From positions 624,279,740 through 624,343,739 of the forward strand of contig NC_081415.1 of NCBI RefSeq assembly GCF_030272615.1: 64,000 nt of DNA. The letters run 5' to 3'. The notes beneath the pieces were generated by a model. The model saw nothing but the letters and a program-made list of their open reading frames with translations. It was not told the DNA's origin and did not search any database. The DNA comes from Cryptomeria japonica. Taxonomy: Eukaryota > Streptophyta > Pinopsida > Cupressales > Cupressaceae. The translations under genes were made by a program, and so were the position numbers. Below, piece after piece: positions 21,191-32,644 of this stretch; the stretch's first letter is position 1; each line of letters begins with the position of its first letter.

Positions 21191-21863
21191 ACATTTGTAC
21201 TATACATATTATATAGTTTGTAGCATACTCAGGCATAGACTCCTATGAGGTTCTTTGAACTTCACTTTCACACACACACACGAGGTTGAGTGGAACTAAC
21301 GGTGTTCTCATCCTCATTCCTTACAAGGAACACCTAGAAAAAATCTAGGGGCTAGTTTTCCATGTCCTCTTTCCTCCATGGATCACCTAATTCTATGGGC
21401 GAGATGTCTATGGTTCCTTTTCTTCTCTTTTCTTCCCATGGATCACCAAAGTGTGTATTCATGTTCTCTCTCTCCTTCCTCTCATAAACGCATAGTTTTA
21501 GTATTGATGGTTCATGGATGATGTCAGCTTTTCTCTTTTATGTGATTATTGGTGTTTATGTGATGGTATTTGTCTTTGTGTTTCAATTAGTTGTTGAGAC
21601 ATTTGAGTATCAAGGTCTCTTCGGCTAGTTGATTTGTGGTCTGATGTTTTGTTTTGTCATGTGTTGCTTTGTGCTTTGTCTTGTTTTGTTTGTCTTGTTC
21701 TTTTTGTCTTGTGTGCTCTTGCATATGTTTGAGTGAGTTATGGTCCTAAGATTGGGGGCTTTGTTCCTCAAGATTACTAATGTCTTATACTCCTTGTGGT
21801 ATTTTTCTACATCTCTCATTTTCATCTCTCTCTTTCTTCTACTTTACCGACAGTATTGGTGTA
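21191..21863. other. Element A interior, no gene seen
   Basis: T/G-rich sequence (ttgtcttgttttgtttgtctt near 21650-21710) with no domain in any frame. Confidence 0.45.
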
Positions 21864-21868
21864 AACCA

Positions 21869-23136
21869 TGTTGGTATTTTGGTGCATTTTGTATGACCGG
21901 TGAATGAAATGGTTATCATTACTAGCAACATAATCTTCTAAGTCTTCATAGTCCATCAGTAAAGAAGTAAAGGATAATCGATAAAGAACAAAAGTTCTTA
22001 TTCCTATTGGAAGAGAGTATAGATTAGCTAAGCAAAGTATAGAGTGGCTAAGTAGTGTGTAGATAGGGTAAGAAGAGTGTAGAATGACTAACCAGTGAGT
22101 AGACTGACACATAGGAGGTCAACTAGCTAACCAATGAATACATCGGTACACAGGAGGATAATCGGCTAAGTAGATAATAGACCGATATAAAGGAGGTAAC
22201 TGGCTAGGCAAAATTTGATCGGTACACCAACATAATAAGAATCTCAACCGACAAACTTGGAAATGTCCAATTAACATCCAGTTGAATCAGCGGTCTTCCC
22301 TTTTCAACCGACAGACTTATCAACATGAACGACTGCCTTGACCGATATTCCTGGAGTGATTTCTAGTGAGTAATTTATGGCATGGTAACAAAATTTTGAA
22401 TCTGATGTTTTGGAGGGAAAGTTGGTGCCAAAACCAAAGGCCAATATATTCACACAATTCATTCTGAGAACGTTGTTGTTAATGTGAAAAAGATCTGTGT
22501 GAATGTAAACATGAGGAGCAAAACAAAGTGTAGCAGAAACATGTATGAATCGGTGAAGCCGACACCGATCAGTTGAATAGAGAATTTAATGTTGGTCTAT
22601 GAGAGAGAGTTAGTTTCATTAGATAGATGAATCATCTTTGTTTCCTTATAAAAATTGCAGCATTGTAAATCCCTTAACAGGGTGAACCTTAACTGATTCT
22701 TTATGTAAAATCTCTTAATAGAGTCACTTCAAATATGATTTTGTGAAATCCTCTAGCAAGGTGAACTTTAACAGGTTCTAAGGAATTCTTAACTGGATAC
22801 CAGTCACTTCTAACAGGGTGATCTTCTCAGAAAGAACAGATTGTAAGCTCTTAACAGGGTGCTCTTTTTCACTGCAGTAAAAGAGAATGTGGGTTATCTC
22901 CATCGTTGTTTTCTCCCTCCAACCAAGGGTTTCCATGTATAATTACTTATGTTATATGGTATTTATGTGTGCATACAAATATCTTTTCTATAATGTTATT
23001 TTATTTCATGATTTACACATTTTTTAAGACAATGCAAAGGATAGTTGTAGACCAACCAGTTTGATTGGTTGAATTCTATTAAAATTGCTTTGACTGATTC
23101 ACCCCCCCCCTCTCAGTCACTGATTAGATACTAACA
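21869..23136 (+). mobile_element. Solo copia-type LTR inside element A
   Basis: Starts TGTTGGTATTTTGG and ends …GATACTAACA, with the C-run 'gattcacccccccccctctcagt' near the end that other copia LTRs in this window share. Flanks are aacca (21864-21868) and atcca (23137-23141), a target duplication with one change. No internal region or partner LTR is near, so it is a solo LTR left by LTR-LTR recombination. It carries repeated 'cttaacagggtg' motifs at 22660-22865. Confidence 0.7.
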
Positions 23137-23166
23137 ATCCATACTCCTACTAAAGTGGTAGCTAAA

Positions 23167-23999
23167 TGTAGTGTCATAAAATTTTAACCCTTGCAATTTT
23201 GACCACAATTTAGGCCCTCACCTTTGCGATTGCATCTCCCTACTCAATTGGGACCCCTGTCTGCATCATCATTACATATGTCCTCCTATTTTAGCCCTGG
23301 ATCACCTCAAGACCTAGTCCAGGCCCCAAAATAGGGTAGGACAACAGTGTGGCACCCCTATACCCCTTGGACATGGGCATTGTGCCACTGCCCTCCCTCT
23401 TAGGGTGGCCCTAAGATGGTTCCATCTAACCCTTGCACCTAATTTTCTCCTCGGGGACTTAAATTCTCCTATATCAGCCTTCAATGAGATAAAAATTGAT
23501 CCTCCTAGGCTAGTATACAAATGGATTTAGTCCTCTCATATGTATATATAGGAATAAGGGTAGATAAGAAAAATTTAGGAGGAGGCCTTCATTATCATCA
23601 TCAAGCATTCAAGTCTTCAAGCATCCATCAAGTCTTCTTCTTCATGTGTCTTCTTCATTCATCCATTGGAGCAACATTACAACATTCATTTTCAAGCATG
23701 TGTGTGTGTTAGGGTTTTTTCATGTTACATGCCATTTCATGCAACACTCGTGATTACATTCAAGAAGCAAAGAAACCATCATCAACAAATTATAGATCTA
23801 CAAGCTATACATTTCCATTATTTACATTTAAGCATTTGCAATTACTTTCTTTCAAGGTTGATTCCTCAACCAGGGTATGACTCAGTCAAACCCCTATCCA
23901 CAACCCTTCTTCCCTTCTTTTCTATGTGTAGGTTTGGGCTTCATTTGCAGAGACAAAAAAACCCTTTTTGGCGTGTGGATTTTTCAAAGGACCAAGTAA
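23167..23999 (+). mobile_element. Element A 3' LTR, right-truncated
   Basis: Begins TGTAGTGTCATAAAA directly after the polypurine-like tract. From about 23488 it matches 16527 onward, and the match stops abruptly after 'ggaccaagta' (23999), where unrelated sequence with a coding-like frame begins. The last ~360 bp of the LTR are absent. Confidence 0.6.
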
Positions 24000-24017
24000 A
24001 TTTATTTCCTTTGACAA

Positions 24018-24169
24018 TAATAATTGACCCTCTACCAACTATCTCTCTCATTTGAAGGAGTGGATGTACCACCAAATAAGTATTTGTCAGATGTGTCTTG
24101 CTCGAATGAGGGCAATTTAGGAAGAGAAGAGAAAAGTGAGACATGTAGTAGGTCTAAAAGAGGGAGATC
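24018..24169 (+). pseudogene. SET-like gene fragment, 5' part
   Basis: A frame (codon phase set by gga at 24057) reads GVDVPPNKYLSDVSCS…, then a Lys/Arg/Ser-rich segment ending …RSKRGR, and is cut by the 7.4 kb copia element at 24170. The same frame resumes after the 3' target duplication at 31549, so this was one continuous coding stretch before insertion. Upstream of about 24020 stops appear, perhaps an intron or a break with the truncated LTR. See the 31549-31866 entry for the domain evidence. Confidence 0.45.
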
Positions 24170-25670
24170 TGTTGGCATTATGTGAACCGGTATAAGGACA
24201 TAATGATATTATATGTTGTCATTGATGTCAATATGTGATATGAAGTGAACCAACATATGTGTGAATCGGTATATATGTCAAAGTGAAGCAGAATACTTGT
24301 TCAAGATGAACCGACACATGGAAGCACTGTGTGACTACCGGTTGGTAGGTAGTTTCCACTTCAGGATTTCTAGTTGGAGTACCTCAAGCCTGTGTGACTC
24401 AGTCGATGATCATTATGTGATGAGTCAACAGTATAACAAAGAATAGGTCGTGTTGCCATGTAAGCTCTATGCACATGAAGGATCTTGCATGAAGAAGACT
24501 ATTCCTATCTATCTTAGGAATGTGCAAATTTTTTCAAATGGTAATTATGCGTGATGGGTTATCAGCTGCCATGAAATCTGTGGATAATGGATGATGGAGA
24601 ATGTCTTGAGATCAATTCAAGATTGTTGCATTTAATGTAGTATGATTCAATGGTCAAGATTGAACCACTTGAATTGCTTAACCTAACAGGTTTAGGGTTT
24701 AGGATTTTTGCTACCGACCTGTCTGTTTTCTATAAGGTCAATGTTGTGTTTCTTTCTAAGGTTGTTGGCAAAAGTTGTGAGTGTGTATTCAAGGGAAGTG
24801 ATACGTGATTCTTTCCAAACTAAAGGAGAGAAGAGATACCTACAAAGTGAATGTACAAAAGGTGAAGATGAGCCAAAATGGATCTACATTAGCATTGAGT
24901 GTTGTTACCAGATCATTGTAATTCCTGTTGATCTCTAACCACTTCAACAGTTGTGAAATCCCTTAACAACGTAGCTTTAACCGGGTTGATTCAAATCCCT
25001 TAACTAGGTAACTCAAAGTTAATGAGTTCTAAGAAGCTATAGAGCTCTGGAGATCCTTTAGCTATTGAGTTCTTGAAATCCTCTAACAAGGTAACCCCAA
25101 CCGGGTTTAACCCTTAACTGGGTATTGTAGCCATCCCTTAACCGGGTGATCCCTAATAGGATCGGTTCCTAGCAGAACCTATTGTAATGTCTTTAATCGG
25201 ACAAGGCTCCTAACAAAGCAGACTTCTAAAGAGTTCAAAAGCAGATTATGGGTATTCATCCCCACCGTGGTTTTTCCCAGTTGGTTTTCCCCATGAAAAA
25301 TATGTGTGTCATGTGTGATGCTTTGTTATTACCTGTTAAGCATATGATGGTTTTGTGTTTTATGCCTGCCTATAAAACATACTAAACTAATTGTTGTGAA
25401 GATCAGATGATAGTTTACCTATTCATGCATAAGTGTGTAATTGTATTGTAGTATTGAGCTAAGAGGAAAGCTTAGTGAGTGACTGGTTTATGATTGTTTT
25501 AGTTTCTCTGGGTCTTACCAGTTGCACTTTGTTTCAGCTAAGTATCACTGCTTGCTAGTCATTTGAAGTATTTGCTGTTAAACCAGTTTTGTACTGTGTT
25601 TTTGTGTGTACTGATTCATCCCCCCCTCTCTGTACTAGTTTGGTACTATTGGTTCATTATTGATTTATCA
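24170..25670 (+). mobile_element. Family 2 copia 5' LTR
   Basis: 1501 bp. It contains a run of 'aatcccttaaccgggta'-like motifs at about 24955-25150 and a C-run (catcccccc) near the end. The end …TTTATCA is followed after two bases by the primer site. Confidence 0.9.
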
Positions 25671-25672
25671 AT

Positions 25673-25684
25673 TGGTATTAGAGC
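25673..25684 (+). other. Primer-binding site of family 2 copia
   Basis: TGGTATTAGAGC, one base off the standard plant initiator tRNA-Met site TGGTATCAGAGC. Confidence 0.85.
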
Positions 25685-25740
25685 AGTCTAGGTCCTTTGT
25701 GTTGTAAGCTTAACCGCGTGAGGTAAAAGATCCCAGTCAA

Positions 25741-28700
25741 ATGATGAAGAGGGAAGGTCCAAAGTTTAACAGGGAAAATTTTCATATATGGAAAGATAGG
25801 ATGAAGATATTCATTAGAAGCATGGGTGCTCAACACTAGAATTATGTTGAGAATGTCTATGTTGTCCATACTGGTACTCTCACCAATGACCAAAAGAGAG
25901 AGATATAAGAAAATGGGCAAGTCATGGATGCCCTCATCAGTAGTTTATCCGACATTGAGTTTATTGATGTTCGGGACAAGGTAAATCCCAAAGAGGTATG
26001 GGATGCTCTTGAAAATATCTATGGTGGTGATGAACATGTGAAATAGGCTAAGGAAGAAAGCCTGAGAGGGAAGTTTGAAGATATGCAGATGGTTGAAGGT
26101 GAGACCATTCAACAGTATGGAATAAGAATCAAAATAGTTGTTGGAGAAACCAAGAGTGCAGGTGGTAAAATAGAAGATTCCACTGTGGTAAGAAAAGTCC
26201 TAAGATCCTTGTTGCCAGTCTATGCAATAAGGGTTGCTGCTATCCAGGAGCTAAGATCAATAGACAAGTCTAAAGTATCCTTAGACTCCATCATAGCCAA
26301 GTTAACAGCATATGAGCTAAATAGTTTTGATGGCAGTGTTCAAATGACTGAATCAACATTCAAAGCCTCTGCTATACCATCTAGAAAAGGAAAAGAAGCT
26401 AGCACTAGTGGGGAACCTAGTCAGAGCAGAGAAATGAATGATGAGGAGATTCTAATGGCATTTGAAGCTCTCCTTGCCAAGAAGCTTCCTAAAGGAAACA
26501 GTAAATACAAAGGTAAGCTACCTTTGAAATGCTTTTCTTGTAACTAGATAGGACATATTGCTATAAAGTATCCTAATGGTGATAACAAGGACAAACCAGA
26601 AAGGTTCAGGAAATTCAAAGGAGGAAATCAGAGAAACTGTTTTGTGGCAGTTGATGATGGTGTCACAGATGAGGAATCAGAAGATGAAGAGAATGAAGAC
26701 AGTGTGTTTGTTGTTGTAAAGGAAGATGTGGCTGACAAGAAGGCTATTGTCTCCCGGTTTGATAATTCCAATGAGTGGATCATTGACAGTGGCTATTCTC
26801 ACCATATGACAGGTGACCGAAGCAAGTTTCTATCCTTGGAGGAGTATGATGGTGGTCTGGTTCACTTTGGTAATGATGCACCATGCATGGTCAAAGGCAT
26901 AGGGTCCATCTCTCTAAATGGAAAGAGCAGTGCTGACAATGTGTACTGGGTTGATGGTCTCAGACACAACCTTCTGAGTGTTGCCCAGCTAAATGATAGT
27001 GGCCTCACTCTGGAATTCAAGAATGGAGTTTGTAGAATCAAAGGAAAAAATGGTAAATTGGTGGCCACCGGCATGCAGACCAAAGGTAACCTCTTTCATC
27101 TGAATGCAAATATAAGTACATGTCTTATGGATAAAATTGATGATAGATGGATATGGCATAGGAGACTCTGTCATGTAAACTTTGATAACATCATGAAGGC
27201 TAGTGAGATCAAGGTAGTTAGAGGGTTGTCGGTGCTAAGAAAACAGGATAATACCTTGTGTAGAGAGTGTCAATTGGGGGAAATCTTTCACTACTGACAA
27301 CTTGCTTGATCTTGTGCATACTGATTTGTGTGGTCCTATGAAAACTAGAAGTGTGCAGGGTGATAGGTACTTCATGATTCTCACTGATGACTGCTCAAGA
27401 ATGATGTGGGTCACATTATTGAAAGACAAGTCTGAAGCCTTTGTGAAATTCAAGGCTTTCAGAGCATTAGTGGAGAAGGAAAGTAGTAAAAGAATCAAGT
27501 GTCTCAGAACTGATCAAGGAGGGGAATTCACTTCTGGTGAATTCAATTACTGTGAAGAATTTGGCATCAAAAGGCAACTATCTACCCCCCGGACTCCACA
27601 ATAGAATGGCCTAATAGAGAGGAATAACCAGACTATGGTTGAAGTAGCTAGAACCATGTTGATTCAAGGAAAGGTAGCTGACACCTTTTGGAGAGAAGCG
27701 GTGAGCACTACAGTCTACATTATGAACCAGGTACTCATCAAGAAAGGTAAGGACAAAAATCCTTATGAGTATTGGATAGGTAAGACACCTGTGGTTGGCT
27801 ACTTTAGGGTATTTGGTAGCAAATGTTACATCAAGAGGAATGAACATCATGGCAAATTTGAAGCTAAATGTGATGAGGGAATATTCCTAGGATATTACAC
27901 CAGGAGTAAAGCTTTCAAGTGTTACAATAACAGGACTTAGAGAATTATGGAGAGTATCAATGCAAGAATTGATGAATCCTCTAAGAAAAGTAAGGAAACT
28001 GGTAGTGAGCAAGCTATGAATGAACCAGTTGCAACCTTCTAGGAACCGGTTGCCAGTCAACCAGGTACCAGTAACAGTGTTCATGAACTGGTGAATGCGG
28101 ATACTGATGAAGATGAGGATGAAGAGGAAAAGCAAGAAGAACCAGTCAATACCATTCCTTGGTATGTCAAGTTGAATCATGATCCTAAGCAGATCATAGG
28201 AGATAAGGATGTAGGAATCCTTACAAGGAGAAAGATCTGAGAAAAATAATGTATGATCTCTGAATTTGAGCCTAAATCATTCAAAGAGGCTCATAAAGAT
28301 GAAGACTGGATCAAGGCAATGGAAGACGAACTTGATCAGATACAGAAAAATGGTACATGGTCCTTGGTACCCAAACCAGAGCATAAAAATGTCATTGGCA
28401 CCAAATGGGTGTTCAGAAACAAGCTAAATGAGGATGGCACAGTGATCAGGAATAAAGACAGATTGGTGTGCAAAGGATATACTCAGGAAGAAGGAGAAGA
28501 CTATGGATAAACCTTTGCTCCTATAGCCAGATTGGAAGGAGTTCATATGCTTCTTGCATATGCAGCTTTTAAAAGGTTCAAAGTATATCAAATGGATGTA
28601 AAATCTGCATTCCTAAATGGTGTACTTGAAGAGGAGGTATATATAGAGCAACTAGATGGGTTTTCCGTATCTAAAGATAGTGATATGGTGTACAGGCTAC

Positions 28701-29795
28701 ATAAAGCCTTATATGGTCTAAACCAAGCACCCAGGGCATGGTATGAGTGACTACATTCACATCTTGTAAAGATTGGATTTGAGAGAACAAGTGAAGATAG
28801 CAATATCTACTTGAAGTTTGAAGGAGATAAGATCCTAATCTGTGAGGTTTGTGCTGATGATATTATCTTTTGTGGAGATGACAAGATGAGTCATGAGTTT
28901 GCTGATGAGATGAAGAAAGAGTTTGAGATGTCACTCATAGGGGAGATTAAGTTCTTCATTGGACTACAGATCTAGTAGATTAAAGATGGAATCTTTATCC
29001 CTGAGTCCAAATATGTCAAAGAGGTGTTGAAGACTTTTGGCATGGAAGATAGCAAACTGGTTGGTACACTGATGGTGACCAGTTGCAAATTGACAAAAGA
29101 GGATGATTCCACACTGGTTGATGAGAAGGAATACCGATCAATGATTGGTATGTTGCATTATGTAGTGCATAGCAGACCAGATATTGTACATGCAGTTGGC
29201 ATTACTGCAAGGTTCCAGAAAAGTCCAAGAGAATCCCACTTGATTGTAGTCAAGCGGATTCTTAGGTATCTGAAGGGAACAATTGACTATGGATTGTGGT
29301 AACCATACAACAATGATTTCAATCTGAAATTGTTTATAGATGTTGATTGGGCAGGTAATGTGGATGACTAGAAAAGCACAACTGGTGGTGCATTCTTTCT
29401 CGGTGGTAGACTGGTCTCATGGATAAGTAAAAAGCAAAGTTGTATCTCTCAGTCTACAGCGGAAGTGGAGTATGTTGCAGCTTTCATGAACTACACTCAG
29501 ATAATTTGGATGAAGCATGGAAGGCTTCAAAATCCCTGTATCTGAATTGGTAAGTATATTTTATGATAACACCAGTGCTATCAATATTTTAAAGAATCCG
29601 GTTTTACATTCTAGAACCAAGCATTTTGAGCTTAAGTATCATTTCTTGAGGGAAAAGGTTCAGAATAAAGAGATTGCACTGGAACATGTTTCCAGTAAGG
29701 AGTAGTTAGCAGACATATTCACCAAGCCTCTTCCAAAGACTACATTTATGCATTTAAGAGGTGAATTGGGGGTATTGCCCCTTCAGGTGGTGAAC
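25741..29795 (+). pseudogene. Copia gag-pol polyprotein, degenerate
   Basis: Order is gag, CCHC knuckle, protease, gag-pre-integrase, integrase, reverse transcriptase, RNase H. Gag starts near 25741 and has stops at 25837, 25906 and 26044. The knuckle near 26525 reads CFSCN, a stop, IGHIAIKYP, with the last Cys replaced by Tyr. Protease has WIIDSG, integrase starts near DLVHTDLCGP, reverse transcriptase has YQMDVKSAFLNG, RNase H near 29340 has WAG. The usual YVDD site reads CADD (about 28847). Frameshifts lie near 27285 and 29515; further stops occur at 27602, 27938, 28508, 28748 and 29300. It cannot make a working polyprotein. The closest relative in the window is the copia element at 49864-56422. 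Confidence 0.9.
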
Positions 29796-30017
29796 TAAAA
29801 GTATCTTTTCCACATTAGTCAAGTATTGTATAGTCAAATTTTTGTTGATTGATGTGTTGAAGGATGCTACTCCTTAGGGGGAGCAGCATAATGGGACAGG
29901 GTTGCTTGTGCCTCCACTTTGGCATTGTTGTCAAAGGGGGAGAAGGAGTGAAGCAGAAAATATATCTGTAGGAGAAGATGTGAAGCAGAGAGATATCTTT
30001 GTATATTGCCATCAATG

Positions 30018-30031
30018 CAAAAGGGGGAGAT
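30018..30031 (+). other. Polypurine tract, family 2 copia
   Basis: 'aaaagggggagat' lies directly against the 3' LTR start, the normal plus-strand priming site. Confidence 0.85.
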
Positions 30032-31548
30032 TGTTGGCATTATGTGAACCGGTATAAGGACATAATGATATTGTATGTTCTCATTGATGTCAATATGTGA
30101 TCTGAAGTGAACCAACATATGTGTGAATAGGTATATGTGTCGAAGTGAAGCGGTATACTTGTTCAAGATGAACCGGCACATGGAAGCACTGTGTGACTAC
30201 CAATTGGTAGGTAGTTTCCAGTTCAGGATTTCCGGTTGGAGTACCTCAAGCCTGTGTGACTCAGTCGGTGATCTTTGTGTGATGAGTCAATGGTATAAAA
30301 AAGAACAAGTCATGTTGCCATGCAAGCTATATGCACGTGAAGGATCTTGCATGAAGAAGACTATTCCTATCTATCTCAGGAATGTGCGAAGTTTTTCAAA
30401 TGGTGATAACATGTGATGGGTTATTAGTCGCCATGAAATCTGTGGATAATGGATGATGGAGAATGTCTTGAGATCGATTTAGGATTGTTGCATTTAATGC
30501 AGTATGATTCAATGGTTAGGATTGAACTGCTTGAATTTCTTAACGTAATAGGTTTAGGGTTTAGGTTTTTTGTTACCGACCTATCTGTTTTCTATAAGGT
30601 CGATGTTGTGTTTCTTTCTAAGGTTGTTGGCAAAAGTTGTGAGTATGTATCCAAGGGAAGTGATACGTGATTCTTGCCAGACCAAAGGAGAGAAGAGACA
30701 CCTGCAAAGTGAATGTGCAGAAGGTGAAGAGGAACCAAAATAGATCTGCATTAGCATTGAGTGTTGTTACTAGATCATTGTAATTCTTGTTGATCTCTAA
30801 CCACTTCAATAGTTGTGAAATCCTTTAACAAGGTAGCTTTAACTGGCTTGATTCAAATCCCTTAACCAGGTAACTCAAAGTTAATGATTTCTGAGAAGCT
30901 ATAGAGCTCTGGAGATCCTTTAGCTATTGAGTTCTTGAAATCCTCTAACAAGGTAACCCCAACCAGGTTTAACCCTTAACCGGGTATTGTAGTCGTCCCT
31001 TAACCGGGTGATCCCTAATAGGGTCGGTTCCTAGCAGAACCTATTATAATGTCTTTAACTGGACAAGGCTCCTAACACAACAGACTTCTAAAGAGTTCAA
31101 AAGAAAATTGTGGGTATTCATCCCCACCGTGGTTTTTCCCAGTTGGGTTTCCATGTGAAAAATATGTGTGTCATGTGTGATGCTTTTGTCTTGTGATGCT
31201 TTTTTATTACCTGTTAAGCATATGATGGTTCTGTGTTTTATGCCTATCTATAAAACATACTGAACCAACTGTTGTGAAGATTAGATGACAATTTACCTAT
31301 TCATGCATAAGGGTGTAATGGTATTGTAGTATTGAGCTAAGAGGAAAGCTTAGTGAGTGACCAATTTATGATTGTTTTAGTTGCTTTGGGTCTTACCGGT
31401 TGCACTCTATTTTAGCTAAGTATCACTGCTTGCTAGTCATTTGAAGTATTTGCTGTTAAATCGGTTTTTAACTGTGTTTTTGTGTGTAATGATTCATCCC
31501 CCCCTCTCAGTACCAGTTTGGTACTATTGGTTCATCATTGAGTTATGA
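30032..31548 (+). mobile_element. Family 2 copia 3' LTR
   Basis: 1517 bp and very similar to the 5' LTR. The end reads …GAGTTATGA where the other family members have …ATCA, so the terminal C has changed to G. It has an extra 'cttttgtcttgtgatg' near 31185 relative to the 5' LTR. Confidence 0.9.
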
Positions 31549-31866
31549 AGATCAACTAGAGGTCAAAAGATTAGAAGAAAATTTCATAAATGCATTGAAT
31601 TTTTTCCTACTCAAGGGGGGTCATGTTGTTGTGATGATGAGAGAATAGGTGACATCAAGGTGCCCTTGAGGTACAAACATATATAGAAACAATGGGTACC
31701 CAAGGAACTTCCTCCAATAAACACTATTTTTTGTGTTAATGAGAGGATATATTGCATAGCACCATCATCATTACATGGTTTGGGCATGTTTTTCATGGAT
31801 GGCATAATGGTCTTTTACAACAAAGTTGCTGAATTGATCACTAGTACATGTGGGCCTAAATTCTAA
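31549..31866 (+). pseudogene. SET-like domain fragment, 3' part
   Basis: Continues the frame of 24018-24169 across the copia insertion. After a Cys-rich patch (GGSCCCDD) and WVPKELPP comes CIAPSSLHGLGMFFMDG, then E-L-I about 15 residues on, and a stop at 31864-31866. The S-x-x-H-G-x-G-x-F pattern followed by a hydrophobic-E-L-I segment is how SET (lysine methyltransferase) domains begin; the later catalytic Asn-His and Tyr motifs are absent, so only the N-terminal strand region remains. An in-frame TAG lies at 31684-31686. The identification rests on one motif and could be wrong. Confidence 0.45.
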
Positions 31867-32210
31867 CAGGTAATTGTCGGAAGTCCAATGACACCATGTC
31901 GGACTTCCGACCAATTTAACCATCAAAAACTCGTTGTCGGTCTTCCCGATGATGTCATTTGCATCAAAAGTCCGACAAAATTATGAACTCTTCCGACAAT
32001 GGCTATATTTTCTCCCCCAACCAAAAATTACGATGGATTGCGGTCGAAATTCTGATGGCCTCTATGTTTGCATCTCGATGACTATCTGACAAAGAAGTGA
32101 TGTCAGATATACAGTATCCTTTTCAAATGATTCTTTAGTTGTCATCGGAATTCCAACGGTATTAGATGCTGTGGGTCAGACGGCTTTGTCATCGGTGCAT
32201 GAAAGCATTG
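31839..32210. mobile_element. CACTA-like subterminal motif cluster
   Basis: Between 31870 and 32205 at least nine variants of a TCGGAA/TTCCGA motif occur in both orientations (for example GTCGGAAGTCC at 31876, its inverse at 31901-31911, GTCATCGGAATTCCAACGG at 32141). Dense subterminal repeats in both orientations are characteristic of CACTA (EnSpm) DNA transposons. A CACTA pentamer lies at 31839-31843, but it falls inside the SET-like frame, so it may be coincidental. No opposite terminus (TAGTG with matching inverted repeat) was found to the right. Confidence 0.4.
31876..31911. repeat. 11-bp perfect inverted repeat (hairpin)
   Basis: GTCGGAAGTCC (31876-31886) and GGACTTCCGAC (31901-31911) are exact reverse complements separated by 14 bases. 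Confidence 0.9.
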
Positions 32211-32639
32211 AACAAGTTCTACTTTTAAAAATTACATAAAACATTTTTAATTTATTTGATTCAATGTTATTTGCAAAAAAAGGTTATCAATGATGTTTCC
32301 TTTCTCCAAGAATTTTCTAGGATCTTTTCGTCAGATAATATGTAACATCCAGTGACTAAATCTTTTCTTTACAAATGCTTATTTTATTTAATTATCATCT
32401 GAGCATGAATTATAATTTATATATGTGTTGAAGAAGAAGATACAAGCTGAAGACTCGTGTGCAAGTAAATTTTGTAAAAGAAAGCAAGAGGCATTATCTT
32501 GAATGACATGGAAACAAGCTCATCGGCTGCCTAGAAGAGAGCAATCAGAAAAAAGAAGAGGAAAGTGTTAAAGGGTGATAAATACATAGAGAGTATGCAA
32601 TACAAATAAATAATGTATGGAGTGTCTGATGTGATGTCT
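32211..32639 (+). other. No gene seen
   Basis: AT-rich stretch between the motif cluster and the DRM-like fragment. It may be intron or transposon interior. No motif recognised. Confidence 0.4.
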
Positions 32640-32644
32640 CTAAT

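Larger units (their letters stand above)
16527..23999 (+). mobile_element. Element A, non-autonomous gypsy-like LTR element
   Basis: Direct repeats 16527-17060 and about 23488-23999 are the overlapping parts of two truncated LTRs. A primer site follows the first, and a polypurine-like tract (aaagtggtagctaaa, 23152-23166) precedes the second. The interior of 5.7 kb, including a 1.27 kb solo LTR, has no recognisable protease, reverse transcriptase or integrase, only a 196-codon frame and repeats. LTR start TGTAG, the polypurine tract and the primer site all resemble family B, so A is probably a related large non-autonomous family. Confidence 0.6.
24170..31548 (+). mobile_element. Complete Ty1/copia element (family 2), 7379 bp
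   Basis: LTRs 24170-25670 and 30032-31548, both starting TGTTGGCATTATGTGAACCGG. The target duplication agatc lies at 24165-24169 and 31549-31553. Between them are an initiator-Met primer site, gag, protease, integrase, reverse transcriptase and RNase H in copia order, and a polypurine tract. The coding part is broken by many stops and at least two frameshifts. A solo LTR of the same family lies at 57943-59433. Confidence 0.95.

Noticed and set aside
26862-28803. Minus-strand frames across copia pol genes
   Set aside because: They are antisense shadows of the plus-strand gag-pol, which has family motifs in order.
31839-31843. CACTA pentamer as a firm transposon terminus
   Set aside because: It falls within the SET-like frame, no inverted partner was found, and a 5-mer occurs by chance. 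I kept only the motif cluster as support.
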